This document shows, piece after piece, positions 21,481 to 32,366 of a stretch of DNA of 64,000 nucleotides. The position numbers and the translations under genes were made by a program. The DNA comes from Plasmopara viticola (Eukaryota > Oomycota > Peronosporomycetes > Peronosporales > Peronosporaceae): positions 248,001 through 312,000 of the forward strand of contig MBPM02000054.1 in NCBI GenBank assembly GCA_001695595.3. The letters run 5' to 3'. Numbering within the stretch: the stretch's first letter is position 1; each line of letters starts with the position of its first letter. The notes under the pieces were generated by a model. It was not told the origin of the DNA and did no database searches. It saw only the letters and a list, made by a program, of their open reading frames with translations.

Positions 21481-22405
21481 GTGTGTTCGATTGGACATCA
21501 AGTTTCAGCCTTCGATCCGCTTTGAGATGACCGATAGTGGCAAGTTCACGTTTGTCCTGGGCATTGATCTTGTAGATAACGACAACAGCAGCGTTACGAT
21601 GAGTCAACGGCGATCGATCAATGACATTCTCAAGCGATTCGGTATGGATGATTGCAAGTCAGTTATTACTCCAACAGACATAAGCACAAAGCTGGTGCCA
21701 AGCGACTCTCCAACCAAGGTAAATGCGCCATTTCGAGAAGCGGTCGGAGCTCTCATGCATTTGAGGACAGTGACGCGGTCGGATATTGCATTTGCAGTTG
21801 GCTATATATCACGATTTATGGAAAACCCACAGATTGAGCATTGGACTGCAGTCAAGCATATATTTCGCTATTTGCAAGGTACAAAGTTCCATGGTACTTG
21901 CTTTCAGCATGGCAACAAAGTCAATTTTTGTGGATACTCAGACGCAGATTGGGCAGGTGATCACACCGACCGCAAGTAGACTTCTGGTTTCGCTTTCATA
22001 CTGATGAGTGCTCCGGTAATGTGAAGAAGTAAAAAGCAGTATAGCGTTTTGTCAACCAGCGAAGATGAGTACATCCCCCTAAGATTAGCGGTTCAAAAAG
22101 GTAAGTGTGCTCACCGCTTACTGTGCGAGATTCTGGATGCGGCAGGTGAGCCTGGACCGGAGCTCAAGATTCTTGATGACAACCAGTCTTGCCTCAAGAT
22201 GACCAAGAATCCTGTCAATCACGGCCGAGCCATACATATCGACATCAAGTACGACCACATCCGCGACGAAGTCAAGCGTGGCGAAATGCATCTTGAGTAT
22301 TGCGAGACCGAAAACATGCTGGCGGACATTATGATAATAGGCTTACCAGGACCGCGCCACAAGAATATGACAGCGGCCCTTGGCATACAAGCCGGTTCGC
22401 ATTGA
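21481..22405 (+). pseudogene. Clade B RT tail and RNase H (copy 2), YVDD deleted
   Basis: After QVSAFDP the sequence jumps straight to RFEMTDSGKFTFVLGI, losing about 134 bp that in copy 1 encodes the YVDD catalytic box. It continues with INDILKRFGMDDCKSVI, MHLRTVTRSDIAFAVGY, then RNase H (CGYSDADWAGDHTDR, then a TAG, STSEDEYIPLRL, ILDDNQSCLKMTKNP, DIKYDHIRDEVKRGE). It ends with a stop at 22403, next to the polypurine tract GAGGGGGCG (22404-22412) and a type D LTR. Confidence 0.8.
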
Positions 22406-22412
22406 GGGGGCG

Positions 22413-22660
22413 TTTTGAGGGTTATGGGTTTCAGATAACGTACATTCCGAACCGCGGTTCAACATAGTTTTTACTTCTTACAGTTTAAGGTAATTACGTC
22501 ATGTAGAATGAGTGGCTACGAGAAGTAGAATTGTGAGCCCCAATAAATCAATCACTTCCAAAATTACTTCGTTTGAGTCAAGTGTCTTCGCTTCAACGCA
22601 AACGACTCTTCACTTCGCTTCTTCAGCCTTCCTTACCTTCCGGCCTCAGAATATTAACCA
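22413..22660 (+). repeat. LTR type D (3' LTR)
   Basis: 248 bp, starting TTTTGAGGGTTATGGG (TG mutated to TT) and ending ATATTAACCA. It contains a perfect 12-bp palindrome GAACCGCGGTTC at 22449-22460. It pairs in type with the minus LTR at 15667-15925. No primer site follows, so it is a true 3' end, abutting a clade A RNase H fragment. Confidence 0.75.
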
Positions 22661-23014
22661 AACCAAAGGACACACACGGCACTTTCTTCGACGGAGTACA
22701 TGGCTTTGACGGAAGCAGCGCAAGAGGCGACTTGGTTGTAAACCATTCTGTGCGAGATATCAGGCAGTCAAGCGATCAAGATCCACGAGGACAATCAAGG
22801 TTCATCGCTATGACCAGAAATCCTGTATATCATATCAACAATCGGTGCCACTTCGTGCGTGAGAAAGTAGAAGACGGTCAAGTTTTGCTGCAGTATTGTC
22901 CGACGCACGACATGCTTGCTGACATCATGACCAAGCCAATTACTGCTGTCCAGTTTAAAATCCTCGCAACATATTGGGTATCAAGTCTCCAAGCGCTGAC
23001 AAGTCGAGTGGGAG
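22661..23014 (+). pseudogene. Clade A RNase H 3' fragment
   Basis: Frameshifted RNase H: ALSSTEYMALTEAAQEATWL (shortened), then IKIHEDNQGS, CHFVREKVEDGQVLLQYCPTHDMLADIMTKPI. It ends with the polypurine tract GAGTGGGAG at 23006-23014 directly before an LTR. The 5' side is missing: it begins within RNase H next to the type D LTR. Confidence 0.75.
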
Positions 23015-23331
23015 TGTTAAGGATACGACTGTTGTCGAAGATGCTCGCAGAGAAACGCCTCGACCAGTGACTACATATCGGTAAGTATCGGTATCTGTAA
23101 TCAGTTGATGACTGCTCGGAGGAGCGGGTTCAGGATGGGCAGAAGATCGGTTTTGGGATGGGAGGATGATTGCGCCCGGATGGGAAGATGATTGCGCCTG
23201 GATGGTAAGTCGTTCTGATTGACTAAGATAAATCATTGGCTCAGGAGTAGCATGTAGTTGCGAACTAAGGACTGTATAAATATATCGACTTTGCATCCTA
23301 CCAACAAGTGCTCACCTCGACTTATTCATTA
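23015..23331 (+). repeat. LTR type A1, shared between an upstream 3' end and a downstream gag
   Basis: 317 bp starting TGTTAAGGATACGACTG and ending TTCATTA. RNase H and a polypurine tract precede it; a primer site GGTTATGAGCCC (23332-23343) and gag follow. One LTR therefore serves as 3' LTR of one copy and 5' LTR of the next. It holds two tandem copies of the 21-bp GATGGGAAGATGATTGCGCC motif near 23158-23200. Confidence 0.8.
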
Positions 23332-23343
23332 GGTTATGAGCCC
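23332..23343 (+). promoter_or_regulatory. Primer-binding site with embedded gag ATG
   Basis: GGTTATGAGCCC follows the LTR end with no gap. Its complement, GGGCTCATAACC, contains the CAT anticodon with its initiator-Met flanks, as in the half-tRNA primer used by Drosophila copia and yeast Ty5. The ATG at 23336-23338 is in frame with gag. Confidence 0.8.
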
Positions 23344-24653
23344 AAGCCCCGCACACTCTGCCCTGTTCTCCAATAACGACCAAGCCCTCGCTATGGACGT
23401 CGCCGCACCCTCGCGAATCAACAAATTCGACGGAACGAATATTTATACGTAGAAGTTCAAGATGCAAATGGTGCTGGAAGAGCGCAATTTTTGGGAGGTC
23501 ACGAGCGGTGAGATCAAGTACGAGCACTGTCTTACGCAGCTGGATCAAAGCACGAACAAACGCAAGTCCCGCAAGGCTATGGCCATCATCTGCCTTGCCA
23601 TGAAGAACTCTCAGATACCGTTGGTACGGTTGGCGAAAGGTGCGCAGGGTGCATGGTCGCGTCTAGAAGGGAACTTTAAAAAGAATCGACGCTTCTTCCC
23701 GGCAATGATGGACGAAGGTGATGATGTGTTGCAGCACATCAACATAATCAAGACGCTGGCAAAGCAGCTAGACGCGGTTGGCGCTCCGGTCAGCGAGGAC
23801 GACTTAGTGATCACGCTTCTTGCTCGCCCTAACGAGTCATGCCAGTTTTTTATCACGGCGTTGGAGTCTAGAGCCGACTTACTCACGTGGAAGCTGGTGA
23901 CGTCGCGGCTATTACATGAGGATATGACGCGCAAAGAACAAGGCGGCAGCGCTGAAGGCAGCGCGTCAGGCCAAATTCAAGCATTTAAGACATGCGACAA
24001 CGGACGGCGCAAGGGACGGCAACCTCCTGCTAGAAAAAGCGCATGTCATTACTGTAGAGAGCACGGACATTGGATCGACAAGTGCCCAGTGCGAATTTTC
24101 GAGAACGCGGAGCGGCAGAAAGTGCAACGATCTCACGTAGCACAGAATAAAGAAGACTCTGGTGACTACCTTTTTTCGGTTGGCAGCAGTATGGGAGCCG
24201 TCAAGACAAGCAACGTTTGGCTGGTCGACTCAGGTGCGACGCAGCACATGACTTTCTCAGATGACTTCATAAAAAACTATAGTAAGATTGCACGGATTGA
24301 CGTGCATCTTGCCGACGACGGTGTGGTTCAGGCGACTGGAACCGGTGAAATTACAATGTCGATGACGACTTCGCGTGGAGTGAATAAGGAGTGCTTACAA
24401 ACGTGTGGCATATCCTGAAGGTAACGCGGAACTTAATTTCGGTTGGACGCTCTACGAAAGATGTGGATCTAGTCACGTTCGACACCGACGGCTGCTTTGC
24501 TCAAGCAAATGGGATTCGGTGGAAACTCGGTGAACGTCAAAGCAGAGACCTGTTTAAGCTTTGCATGACGCCACTGAAGATAGACGAACAAGTTCGAAAA
24601 GCTGCGTTGGGGGCACCAATTAGTACCTCTGGCACGTTTGACTTGACCATATT
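23336..24653 (+). pseudogene. Clade A gag-protease, cut in pre-integrase by an LTR
   Basis: Starts MSPSPAHSALFSNNDQ. A TAG replaces the Trp of FHTWKF near 23452, after which 23462-24418 is open for 318 codons: capsid-like region (RKSRKAMAIICLAM, IKTLAKQLDAVGAPVSEDDLVITLL), zinc knuckle CHYCREHGHWIDKC, protease WLVDSGATQHM with catalytic Asp, IDVHLADDGVVQATG. It then shifts frame (24391-24650: SVGRSTKDVDLVTFDTDGCFA). The pre-integrase is reached only as far as LWHV-like and HIG before the next LTR starts at about 24654. Integrase, RT and RNase H are absent. Confidence 0.85.
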
Positions 24654-24941
24654 GGTTGATTATGTTGTCGAAGATGTTGGCGAAGAAACGCCTCGACCAG
24701 CGACTACATATCGGTAAGTACCGGTATCTGCAATCAGTTGATGATTGCTTGGAGGAGACGGTTCAAGATGGGTAAATGATCGACTTTAGGATGGGAAGAT
24801 GATTGCGCCCGGATGGTAAGTTGTTCTGATTGGCTTAGATAAATCATCGCTCAGAGGTAGCATGTAGTTGCGAACTAAGGACCTTATAAATATATTCACT
24901 TTGCATTTTGCCATCTTCAGCTCAAGTGACATTTATCAACA
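24654..24941 (+). repeat. LTR type A1
   Basis: 288 bp beginning at the GGTTGATTATGTTGTCGAAG area (edge uncertain by 1-2 bases) and ending TTTATCAACA. The upstream gag-pol stops at its first base. A primer site GGTTATGAGCC follows at 24942. It carries GCGCCCGGATGGTAAG, CTGATTGGCTTAG and TTATAAATATATTC blocks. Confidence 0.8.
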
Positions 24942-24945
24942 GGTT

Positions 24946-25712
24946 ATGAGCCATGCCCCGCAAACTCTGCCTTCTTCGCCCCCGCCTCTGACACCACCTT
25001 CGCCGCCACCACGGATGCCACGCCGAGCCGAATCAACAAGTTCGACGGAACGAGCTTCCATACGTGGAAATTCAAGGTGCGAATGGTGTTGGAGGAGCGC
25101 GACCTCTGGGAAGTTGCGAGCGGGAAGATAAAGCTTGAATAGCTGAGCAACCCGATGGACCAGTCGACCTTCAAGCGTAAGGCTCGAAAGGCGCTGGCGA
25201 TAATCTGTCTTGCGATGGAGGATTCGCAGCTGCCGCTGGTTCGCTCGGCCAAGGATGCGTACGATGCGTGGTCAAGGGTGGAGGGACACTTCGAGAAGAG
25301 GAGCCAGGCAAACAAGCTCTTCCTTTGTCGCAGGCTCTTCACGACGGTGATGGAGGATGGCGACGGTGTGCGCGAGCACATCATCAAGCTCAAGACGCTC
25401 GCGGAGCAGCTGGACGTGGTGGGCGCCTCGGTGAGTGAGGACGATCTGGTAATCACGCTTCTTGGAAGTCTGAGTGATTCGTATCAGTTCTTTATCACGG
25501 CGCTGGAGTCGCGTTCTGACACGCTGACATGGAAGCTTGTGACGTCGTGCCTAATGCATGAAGAGATGAAACATAAGGAGCAGAGCGGCGATGAGACTGT
25601 GTCTGATCAAGTATTTATGTTACGAGACAATAAGCGCAAAGGACGACCGATGAAGAAGACCGGTGCGTGCCACAATTGCGGTAAACAAGGGCATTAGATG
25701 GCAGAGTGCCCA
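24946..25712 (+). pseudogene. gag: Clade A gag pseudogene
   Basis: A one-base loss just after the ATG shifts the first 20 codons. The proper frame resumes as SAFFAPASDT, SRINKFDGTSFHTWKFK. A TAG falls at 25139, then 25155-25697 is open: MDQSTFKRKARKALAIICLAMED, AYDAWSRVEGHFEKR, LKTLAEQLDVVGASVSEDDL, LTWKLVTSC. The zinc knuckle CHNCGKQGH ends in a TAG where Trp stands in relatives, so Gag would stop inside its RNA-binding box. Confidence 0.85.
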
Positions 25713-27463
25713 CTACGAACGAGCAATGACTTCGAGAGACATTGGTTGCAGCGTGCAAACTTTGCTAACGGGGACGACAATGATTACTACTTGTTTTCGG
25801 TTGGCGATTGTGCTGGCTCTGTCAAGTCGAGTGACATTTGGCTGGTGGACTCAGGAAAGACACAGCACACGTCAAATTCGAAAAGGTTCATGAGGAACTA
25901 CAAGGTCTTCACTCCAGTGGACGTGCACCTAGCAGACAATGGTGTCGTGCAAGCAATCGGCAGTGGAGATGTAGTTATTTCCATGAAGACATCAAATGAA
26001 GTGAAAAAGGGTGTGCTCACTAATGTGTGGCCTATTCTGAAGTTGTCTCGCAGTTTGTTTTCGGTTGGTCGATTTACCAAGGACGTTGGTCCTGTAATGT
26101 TCGACAATGATAGATTCTTCGCGGAGACAAAAGGAGTAAAATGGAAAATCGGTGCTCGTGAAGGAAAGGATTGCTCAAGCTTCATATGATTCATGTTGAT
26201 CCCGAGGAAGGGTGTGTGGCCAGGCTGTCTTGATGCGTGGGGGACACCAATTCGTACCTCTGGCACCTACGGCTTGGTCATATCGGATTCGAGAGACTTG
26301 ACGCAATTGTCAAAAAGGGACTTGCCACCGGCATTGCATTGACATCGGTGCGCAAGCGGGAGCTTTGTGACGTGTGTGCGCTAGGAAAAACTCTTGTGCA
26401 CTTTCAAACGTCTTCGTTTGATCGAGCACAAGAAAGTCTTGAAGTTGTGCATAGTGACGTGTGCGGCTCGATGCAAACGTCAACGTTCAGTGAAAAGCGC
26501 TAATTTGTTACGTTCATCGACGACAAGTCACGTTTCTGCGTTGTCTACTTGATCAAGTTCAAGTCTGAAGTTAAAGACGTGTTTGCCGAGTTTGTTGTCT
26601 TTGCTGAAAAGCAGACTGGCAAGCGAGTCGAGACTCTTAGAAGTGACAACGGCGGCGAGTAAACGTCAGGTAAGATGACCAAGTTTTGCACGGATCGAGG
26701 AATCGTGCTAAAGTTTTCACCACCGTATACTCCTCAACTAATGAAGTAGCTGAGCGCATGATTCGTACATTGATTGAGTGTGCAAGATGTATGATGGAGC
26801 ATGCTGAAGTGTCCAAAAGCTATTGGGGTGAAGCAGTAACGACCGCAACGTTTCTCCGTAATCGGTGTCCTACTCGTGCAGCTGGATTGAAGAAGTCACC
26901 ACACGAGCTTTGGACGACGAAGAAACCACCTTTGGCCAGCCTCAAAGTGTTCGGATGTCATGCGTATGTCCACATTCCAAAGGATAAGCGTTTTAAGCTT
27001 GACGCAAAAGCCATCTCATGTCGATTTTTGGGCTATTCGGAGCATGCAAAGACATACCGGTTTGAAGAAATTTCGACCGGGCGCATTCTGATGAGTTGCG
27101 ATGCACAATTTAATAAGGATGTTTTCGACAAAGGAAGGCACAACTACAACAAGATTGTTGAGCTGGTGGATGAGGAAAACGACAGTGTTATTGATGCCGA
27201 TGCAGAATCAAGCACCGAAAATGGCCATGAAGAGTCGGAAGTGGATGATGATCAGGTGCCAGAACGCGACGTGGACTACGATTCCGGGGCTAAACGGCTT
27301 ACAAGAAATCAGTCGCTTGAAAAGGGGACAGAAATTCCGAGGTTTAAGCGACACGCGCCATTTTACCAGCGGTCGACGCTTGAAGAAGTGTCAGCCTCCA
27401 CAATCGGCAAAGAAAAGGAAGGTTTTGGAAAAGCACACGTCATATATTCAGTGGGAGAATGCC
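25713..27463 (+). pseudogene. pol: Clade A protease, pre-integrase and integrase
   Basis: 25698-26189 is open and holds protease WLVDSGKTQHT (Asp-Ser-Gly kept, following Ala changed to Lys) and the VDVHLADNGVVQAIGSGDVV segment. Pre-integrase 26237-26440: YLWHLRLGHIG-like and CDVCALGKT, zinc ligands complete. The integrase core at 26500-26790 has stops (GE then TAA at 26660) and a frameshift; VAERMIRT keeps the catalytic Glu. 26760-27463 is open for the C-terminal region (VFGCHAYVHIPKDKR, CRFLGYSEHAKTYR) and the acidic linker, as far as VIYSVGE, where a SINE is inserted. Confidence 0.85.
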
Positions 27464-27795
27464 ACCGACCATGTGGCTCGAGCGGTTAGCCGTTTGACCC
27501 AAAACGGGGAGGTACTTGGTTCGATACTTATAGGATCCGAAATAAGGCAGCCGAAGACAGGTCACTGAAGTAGCCGAGCCATCACACCCGAGTGTGTGAC
27601 TGCCCTACCAACTCGAGCCCGATTGGGTAATAAAAGGGTTGAGTGGAGGACGCCCCACTGACCGAAAAAGCCCCATAGCGCAATGAGGGGTACGAAACCC
27701 GGTCCCAATATGGGTCGGATTGCTACCAGCATCCTGCGTTAGAGACAGCTTAGTCCTAGCGCGTGGATTCCGGTAGCTTAAATCTCCTTGGGAAA
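27464..27795 (+). mobile_element. SINE with tRNA-type pol III promoter, inserted in clade A pol
   Basis: 332 bp with no retrotransposon homology split the pol sequence GTGGGAGAAATGCCGAC. It is flanked by AATGCC direct repeats (27458-27463 and 27796-27801). Near its start are an A-box-like TGGCTCGAGCGG (27474-27485) and a B-box-like GGTTCGATACT (27518-27528), about 33 bp apart, as in class II (Ser/Leu-like) tRNAs. No closing tRNA acceptor stem is seen, and the remaining 260 bp is unrelated body sequence ending CTTGGGAAAA. The structure fits a tRNA-derived SINE; SINE families are known in Phytophthora. The family name cannot be given from here. Confidence 0.75.
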
Positions 27796-28143
27796 AATGC
27801 CGACGACTTACAAGTCGGCAATGAAATCCGATGACGCGTGCAAGTTGAAGGAGACCTACGACTCCGAAATAGACTTTCTGATAAAGAATGAGACATGTGA
27901 TATTGTTCCCCAGCCGAAGGGACGAAAATCGATCGGCTGTCGCTGGGCCTTTCGTGTTAATGAGAACCATGACGGGGTCATTTAGCGTTTTAAGGCACGG
28001 CTGGTTGTCACAGGTCTCTCGCAGAAGTATGGTGCCGATTACGAGGAGACTTTTTCACCCGTAGCCAAGTTTACGTCAATTCGCATTGTGCTAAGTCTGG
28101 CTGCCAAGTATGATCTCAAGCTCCACCAAATGGACGTCAAATC
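27796..28143 (+). pseudogene. Clade A RT N-terminus, resumed after the SINE
   Basis: Continues the same pol as 25713-27463: KMPTTYKSAMKS, IVPQPKGRKSIGCRWAFRVNENHDG, a TAG at 27984, KARLVVTGLSQKYG-like, YEETFSPVAKFTSIRIVLSL, LKLHQMDVK. It stops at MDVK where the next LTR begins at 28144. The RT catalytic box and RNase H of this copy are absent. Confidence 0.8.
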
Positions 28144-28421
28144 TGTTGTCGAAGATGCTGGCGAAGATTTGCCTCGACCAGCGACTACATATCGGTAAGT
28201 ACCGGTATCTGCAATCAGTTGATGACTGCTTGAAGGAGAATTCAAGATGGGCAGAAGATCGGTTTTGGGATGGGAAGATGATTGTGCCCGGATGGTAAGT
28301 CGTTCTGATTGGCTTAGATGAATCATTGGCTTAGAGGTAGCATGTAGTTGAGAACTAAGGACCTTATAAATATATTCACGTTGCATTTTGCCAACTAGTG
28401 CTCACTTCGACCTTTCTAACA
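28144..28421 (+). repeat. LTR type A1 (5' LTR of the 28144-37509 element)
   Basis: 278 bp, TGTTGTCGAAGATGCTG to CTTTCTAACA, with one copy of the 21-bp GATGGGAAGATGATTG motif. Primer site GGTTATGAACCC follows (28422-28433). It forms the pair of the LTR at 37187-37509 around one clade A element of about 4.7 kb, once the nested element is subtracted. Confidence 0.85.
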
Positions 28422-28425
28422 GGTT

Positions 28426-29305
28426 ATGAACCCAAGCCCCGTCAACTCTGCCTTCCCCTTCTCTGACTCTGCTTTCGCCACCATGGACACGTCTGTACCA
28501 AGTCGAATCAACAAAATCGACGGCATCAACTTTCACACCTGGAAGTTCAAGATGCAGATGGTGCTGGAGAAGAGGGACCTGTGGGAAGTTGCAAGTGGTG
28601 AAATTAAGCTGGAGCACTGCACGAATGAGATGGACCAGTCGACTTACAATAGGAAGTCTCGGAAAGCGCTATCAATAATCTGACTTGCGATCGAAGACTC
28701 ACAACTGCCACTGGTCCGATCGTCAAGTGGTGCGCATGATGCATGGTCGCGACTGGAAGGACACCTTGAGAAGAGGACCTTCGCAAACAAGCTTTTTCTT
28801 CGTCGACGCTATTTCACAACAATGATGGAAGAAGGTGATGATGATCTGGAACACATCAACAAGCTCAAGACGCTAGCGGAGCAGCTTGATGCTGTTGGTG
28901 CCCCGGTGAGCGAGGACGACTTAGTTATCATGTTTCTTGGGACTCTTAGTGACTCGTACCAGTTTCTCATCACGGCATTGGAATCTCGTGGAGATACTTT
29001 GACTTCGAAGCTGGTGACGTCTCGACTTCTCCACGATGATATGAAACGCAAGAAGCAGGACGGCGATGGAGCTGCGTCTAGCCAAGCGTTCATAATGTAG
29101 GATGCGAAGCGCAAAGGACGACCGATGAAGAAGACTGGTGCGTGCCATAATTGCATTACACAAGGACACTGGATTGCAGATTGCCCCTCGCGAATCCAGA
29201 ATGATGCTGAGCGATAACGATCGCAGCGGGCAAACGTCGCACAAATTGAAGATTCTGGTGACTATCTGTTCTCGGTTGGCGGTAGCAGTGGCTCTGTCAA
29301 GTCGG
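28426..29305 (+). pseudogene. gag: Clade A gag pseudogene
   Basis: ATG in the primer site, then MNPSPVNSAFPFSDS, a second Met at the MDTSVPSRINK segment, and FHTWKFKMQMVLEKRD. Nonsense codons occur at 28681 (TGA for Cys), 29098 (TAG) and 29216 (TAA). The remaining sequence keeps the frame well: KRTFANKLFLRRRYFTT, KLKTLAEQLDAVGAPVSED, and zinc knuckle CHNCITQGHWIADC, a complete CCHC box with Ile-Thr in place of Gly-Lys. Frame integrity with few stops suggests a younger copy than 875-2812. Confidence 0.85.
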
Positions 29306-32063
29306 ATGATGTATGGCTGATCGACGCGGGGGTTACTCAGCATATGACAAGCTCCAAGAAGCTCATGAGGAGCTACAAGACTTTTCCCCCCATCGACGTA
29401 CATCTGGCAGACGACGGCGTCGTACAAGCCATAGGTAGCGGTGACATTGTGATGGCTATGATGACGTCGCACGGAATAAAGAAGGGTGTGTTGACAAATG
29501 TGTGGCACATTCTCAAGTTGTCGAGAAATTTGTTTTCAGTTGGTCGCTTCACTAAGGAAGCCGGGCCTGTTGTCTTTGACAAGAAAGGATGTTTTGCCAA
29601 AACAAAAAGGTGTCAAGTGGAAAATCGGTGGGCGAGAAGGAAAAAGACTGTTTCGGCTGCACATTGTTGGGGGTAAACGGTCTATGGTACAATGTAAAAA
29701 TGTAACAACACACATGACTCCTGTTGCTCGGGAAGAAGCAAATACGGTCAAGTCTTTGACAAGTAACGAGGACGCCTCCTATTTGTGGCATGTTCGACTT
29801 GGTCACATTGGTCATGACGTGCCGAACGCAATCGTGAGGAAGAATCTTGCCATTGGTATCGACATGACATCTGTGAACGAGTGGGAAATTTGTGATGACT
29901 GTGCACTGAGTAAGCAGACTAATGTACACTTTCAATCGGTGTCGACGGATCGAGCGGATAAGCTTTTAAAAGTAATACACAGCGATGTGTGCGGCCCCAT
30001 GCAGACCTCAACGTTTGGTGGCAAGCGCTACTTCGTGACTTTCATTGACGATAAGTCCAGATATTGCGTCGTCCACCTGATCAAGAGCAAGTCAGAAGTC
30101 GTGGACAAGTTCGCCAATTTTGTAACATTCGCAGAAAAGCAGACCGGTTAACGCGTAAAATCTCTTCGCAGTGACAACGTTGGCGAGTATGCATCCGCGA
30201 AAATGGCCAAGTTTTGCTAGGAAATTGGAATTGTGCTCAAGTATACGTCGCCGTACACACCACATCTAAACGGAGTTGCGGACCGTATGAATCGGACGCT
30301 TGTGGAATGTGCACGGTGCATGTTGGAGCACGCGAGACTCGCTAAACACTACTGGGGAGAAGCAGTTATGACGGCAATGTTTCGTCGAAATCGGAGTCCA
30401 TCGCGTGCTATCGAGCACCAAAATTCACCCAACGAGCTATGGACAGCAAAAAAACCGCTGTTAGCCAACTTAAAACGATCTGGTTGTCACGAGTTCGTGC
30501 ATGTTCCGAAAGAAAAGCGCTCGAAACTGGGTGTAAAAGCCATATTGTGTCGATTCTTGGGCTACTCAGAGCACCAAAAGACGTATCGTTCCGAAGAATT
30601 GTCAAATGGTCGAATGGTCACGAGTCGCGATGCTCAAATTTAGGAAGACACATTTTTTGACAGTGGGAGAACGACTTGCGAGAATACAAGCACTATTGTC
30701 GAGATTTATGATGAGGACGAAGGAATATCGACGGACGACGAGAAAGAGTCTGAAGCAGAGCAGACTGAGACACACGACGCAAGTACGGACTATGAACTGG
30801 GAAGCAAGCGGCACACTCGTACTCAATCATTGAAAATGGCGACTGAGGTTCTACATCCCAAGCGTCATGTGCCCAAATATCACCTCTCGACACTCGAAGA
30901 AATGTCGGCTCTTGCTACAATTCGCGAAGAGGGCTACGAAGCCGCCCACGTCGTGTATTCAGTGGGAGAAATGCCGACAACGTTCAAGTCGGCGATGGAA
31001 TTCAGCGGCGCGGGCCAATGGAAAGCTGCATGCAATTCGGAGCTAGAGTCACTCCACAAAAACAAGACTTGGGGTGTTGTTCCTCTACCAAAGGGACGCA
31101 AAGCGACCGGCTACAGATAGGTGTTTCGAGTCAAGGAAAACCAAGACGGAATTATCGAGCGGTCTAAGGCGCGACTCGTTGCCAAGGGATTTTCACAAAA
31201 ATTTGGAGTCGATTATGAGGAGACATTTGCGCCGGTGGCGAAGTTTACTTCAATTTGCATCGCGTTGAGCATGGCTGCCAAGCACGGTTTGAATCTGCAT
31301 CAGATGGACGTGAAGACTGCCTTTTGAACGGAGTTCTGGATGAAGAAATATCTAGGCAGCAGCCTAAAAATTTGTCAGTGAAGACAAACAAGGTCATGTG
31401 TGTAAGCTAAAGCGGTCGTTATACGGTCTTAAGCAATCACCGCACATGTGGAACCAAACCACAGACGACTTTATGATCAAGATGAGGTTTAGCAAGTGTG
31501 AGTCCGATCACTGTGTGTACATCAAGCGCGTTGACGACAACATGGTGATTGTTGTGCTGTACGTGGATGACCTCATTGTAGCAAGTAGCAACAACATGCT
31601 CCTAGTCTCCACCAAGCGTGCGCTAAGCGACCGGTTTGAGATGACTGATCTAGGCGAGCTCAAGTATTTTCTCGGTATGGAAATCGGTCAGGACCGAGTA
31701 TCCGGTCGAGTCACGATGCGGTGAACCAAGTTTCTCAAGTCAATACTAAGCAAGTTTGGCATGCAAGATAGCAAGCCTGTCAAGACGTCTCAAGAAGCAG
31801 GGCTCAAGCTGACAAAGAACATGTGTGAAGGTGGCTGCAAGCATGACGATACGATGAAGAATGTGCCTTATCGAAGTTGTGTTGGTTGCATAATGTACCT
31901 TATGGTTGCGACGCGACCAGACCTTGCTGCGGCTGTGGGGATTCTAAGCCGGTTTGCTGCTGATCCGTGTCCGACGCATTGGCGGCCTCTCAAGCGCGCG
32001 CTGAGATATAAAAAAGCAACGGAAACGCGTGGACTCCAATTCTGAAGTTGCGGTCTGGCTAAG
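29306..32063 (+). pseudogene. pol: Clade A pol, first part (protease, integrase, RT)
   Basis: Protease box reads LIDAGVTQHM (29320-29331), Ser of DSG replaced by Ala. A frameshift near 29605 separates it from a 217-codon frame (29498-30151) holding pre-integrase YLWHVRLGHIGHD and CDDCALSK, and integrase start CGPMQTSTFGGKRYF. TAA at 30149 and TAG at 30219 cut the core; VADRMNRTL has Asp where the catalytic Glu (AER) belongs. RT from 30960: KWKAACNSELESL-like, KGRKATGYR then TAG, LVAKGFSQKFGVDYEETFAPVAKF, frameshift at 31325, YVDD intact at 31560-31571, ALSDRFEMTDLGELKYFLGMEI. It ends at 32063 where a clade B element is inserted; RNase H continues at 36701. Confidence 0.85.
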
Positions 32064-32354
32064 TGTTGAGGGTATCCGGTTTATGGTACAATTTAGCAGT
32101 TGCACCCATTGACCGGTTAGCCCGAACCGGTCCAATACGATCGCACGCTGAATAGACGAGCAGGATGATTGGATGAGTAAGAAATGATTGTGATTAGACG
32201 AACTAATTGACAGGAAGAGCTAGTGCATGTCTCATCAGCTGGAACTTACATTCAATGAATCACTTTCGAATCTCCTTCAACAGCTCAAGTGCCTTCTTCG
32301 CTCTTCGCTCCCCGAAAGCTTCGCTCCCCACTTCTTCGCTTCAATATTACGACA
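32064..32354 (+). repeat. 5' LTR type B of the nested element
   Basis: 291 bp, TGTTGAGGG to TACGACA. It has a dyad GACCGGTT, 6 nt, AACCGGTC at 32111-32132. Primer site GGTTATGAGCCC at 32355-32366. Confidence 0.9.
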
Positions 32355-32366
32355 GGTTATGAGCCC
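32355..32366 (+). promoter_or_regulatory. Primer-binding site of the nested clade B element
   Basis: GGTTATGAGCCC immediately after the LTR end CGACA, complementary to the initiator-Met tRNA anticodon arm. The gag ATG (32359) lies inside it; a second in-frame ATG follows 15 nt later (32374). Confidence 0.8.

Noticed and set aside
27464..27540. A genuine tRNA gene at the SINE head
   Set aside because: A-box and B-box-like motifs are present, but I could not find a closing acceptor stem or a clear anticodon arm, and the unit has direct repeats and a long unrelated body.
27605..27970. 121-codon minus-strand frame across the SINE and RT start
   Set aside because: It crosses an insertion boundary and matches nothing recognisable; a chance frame.
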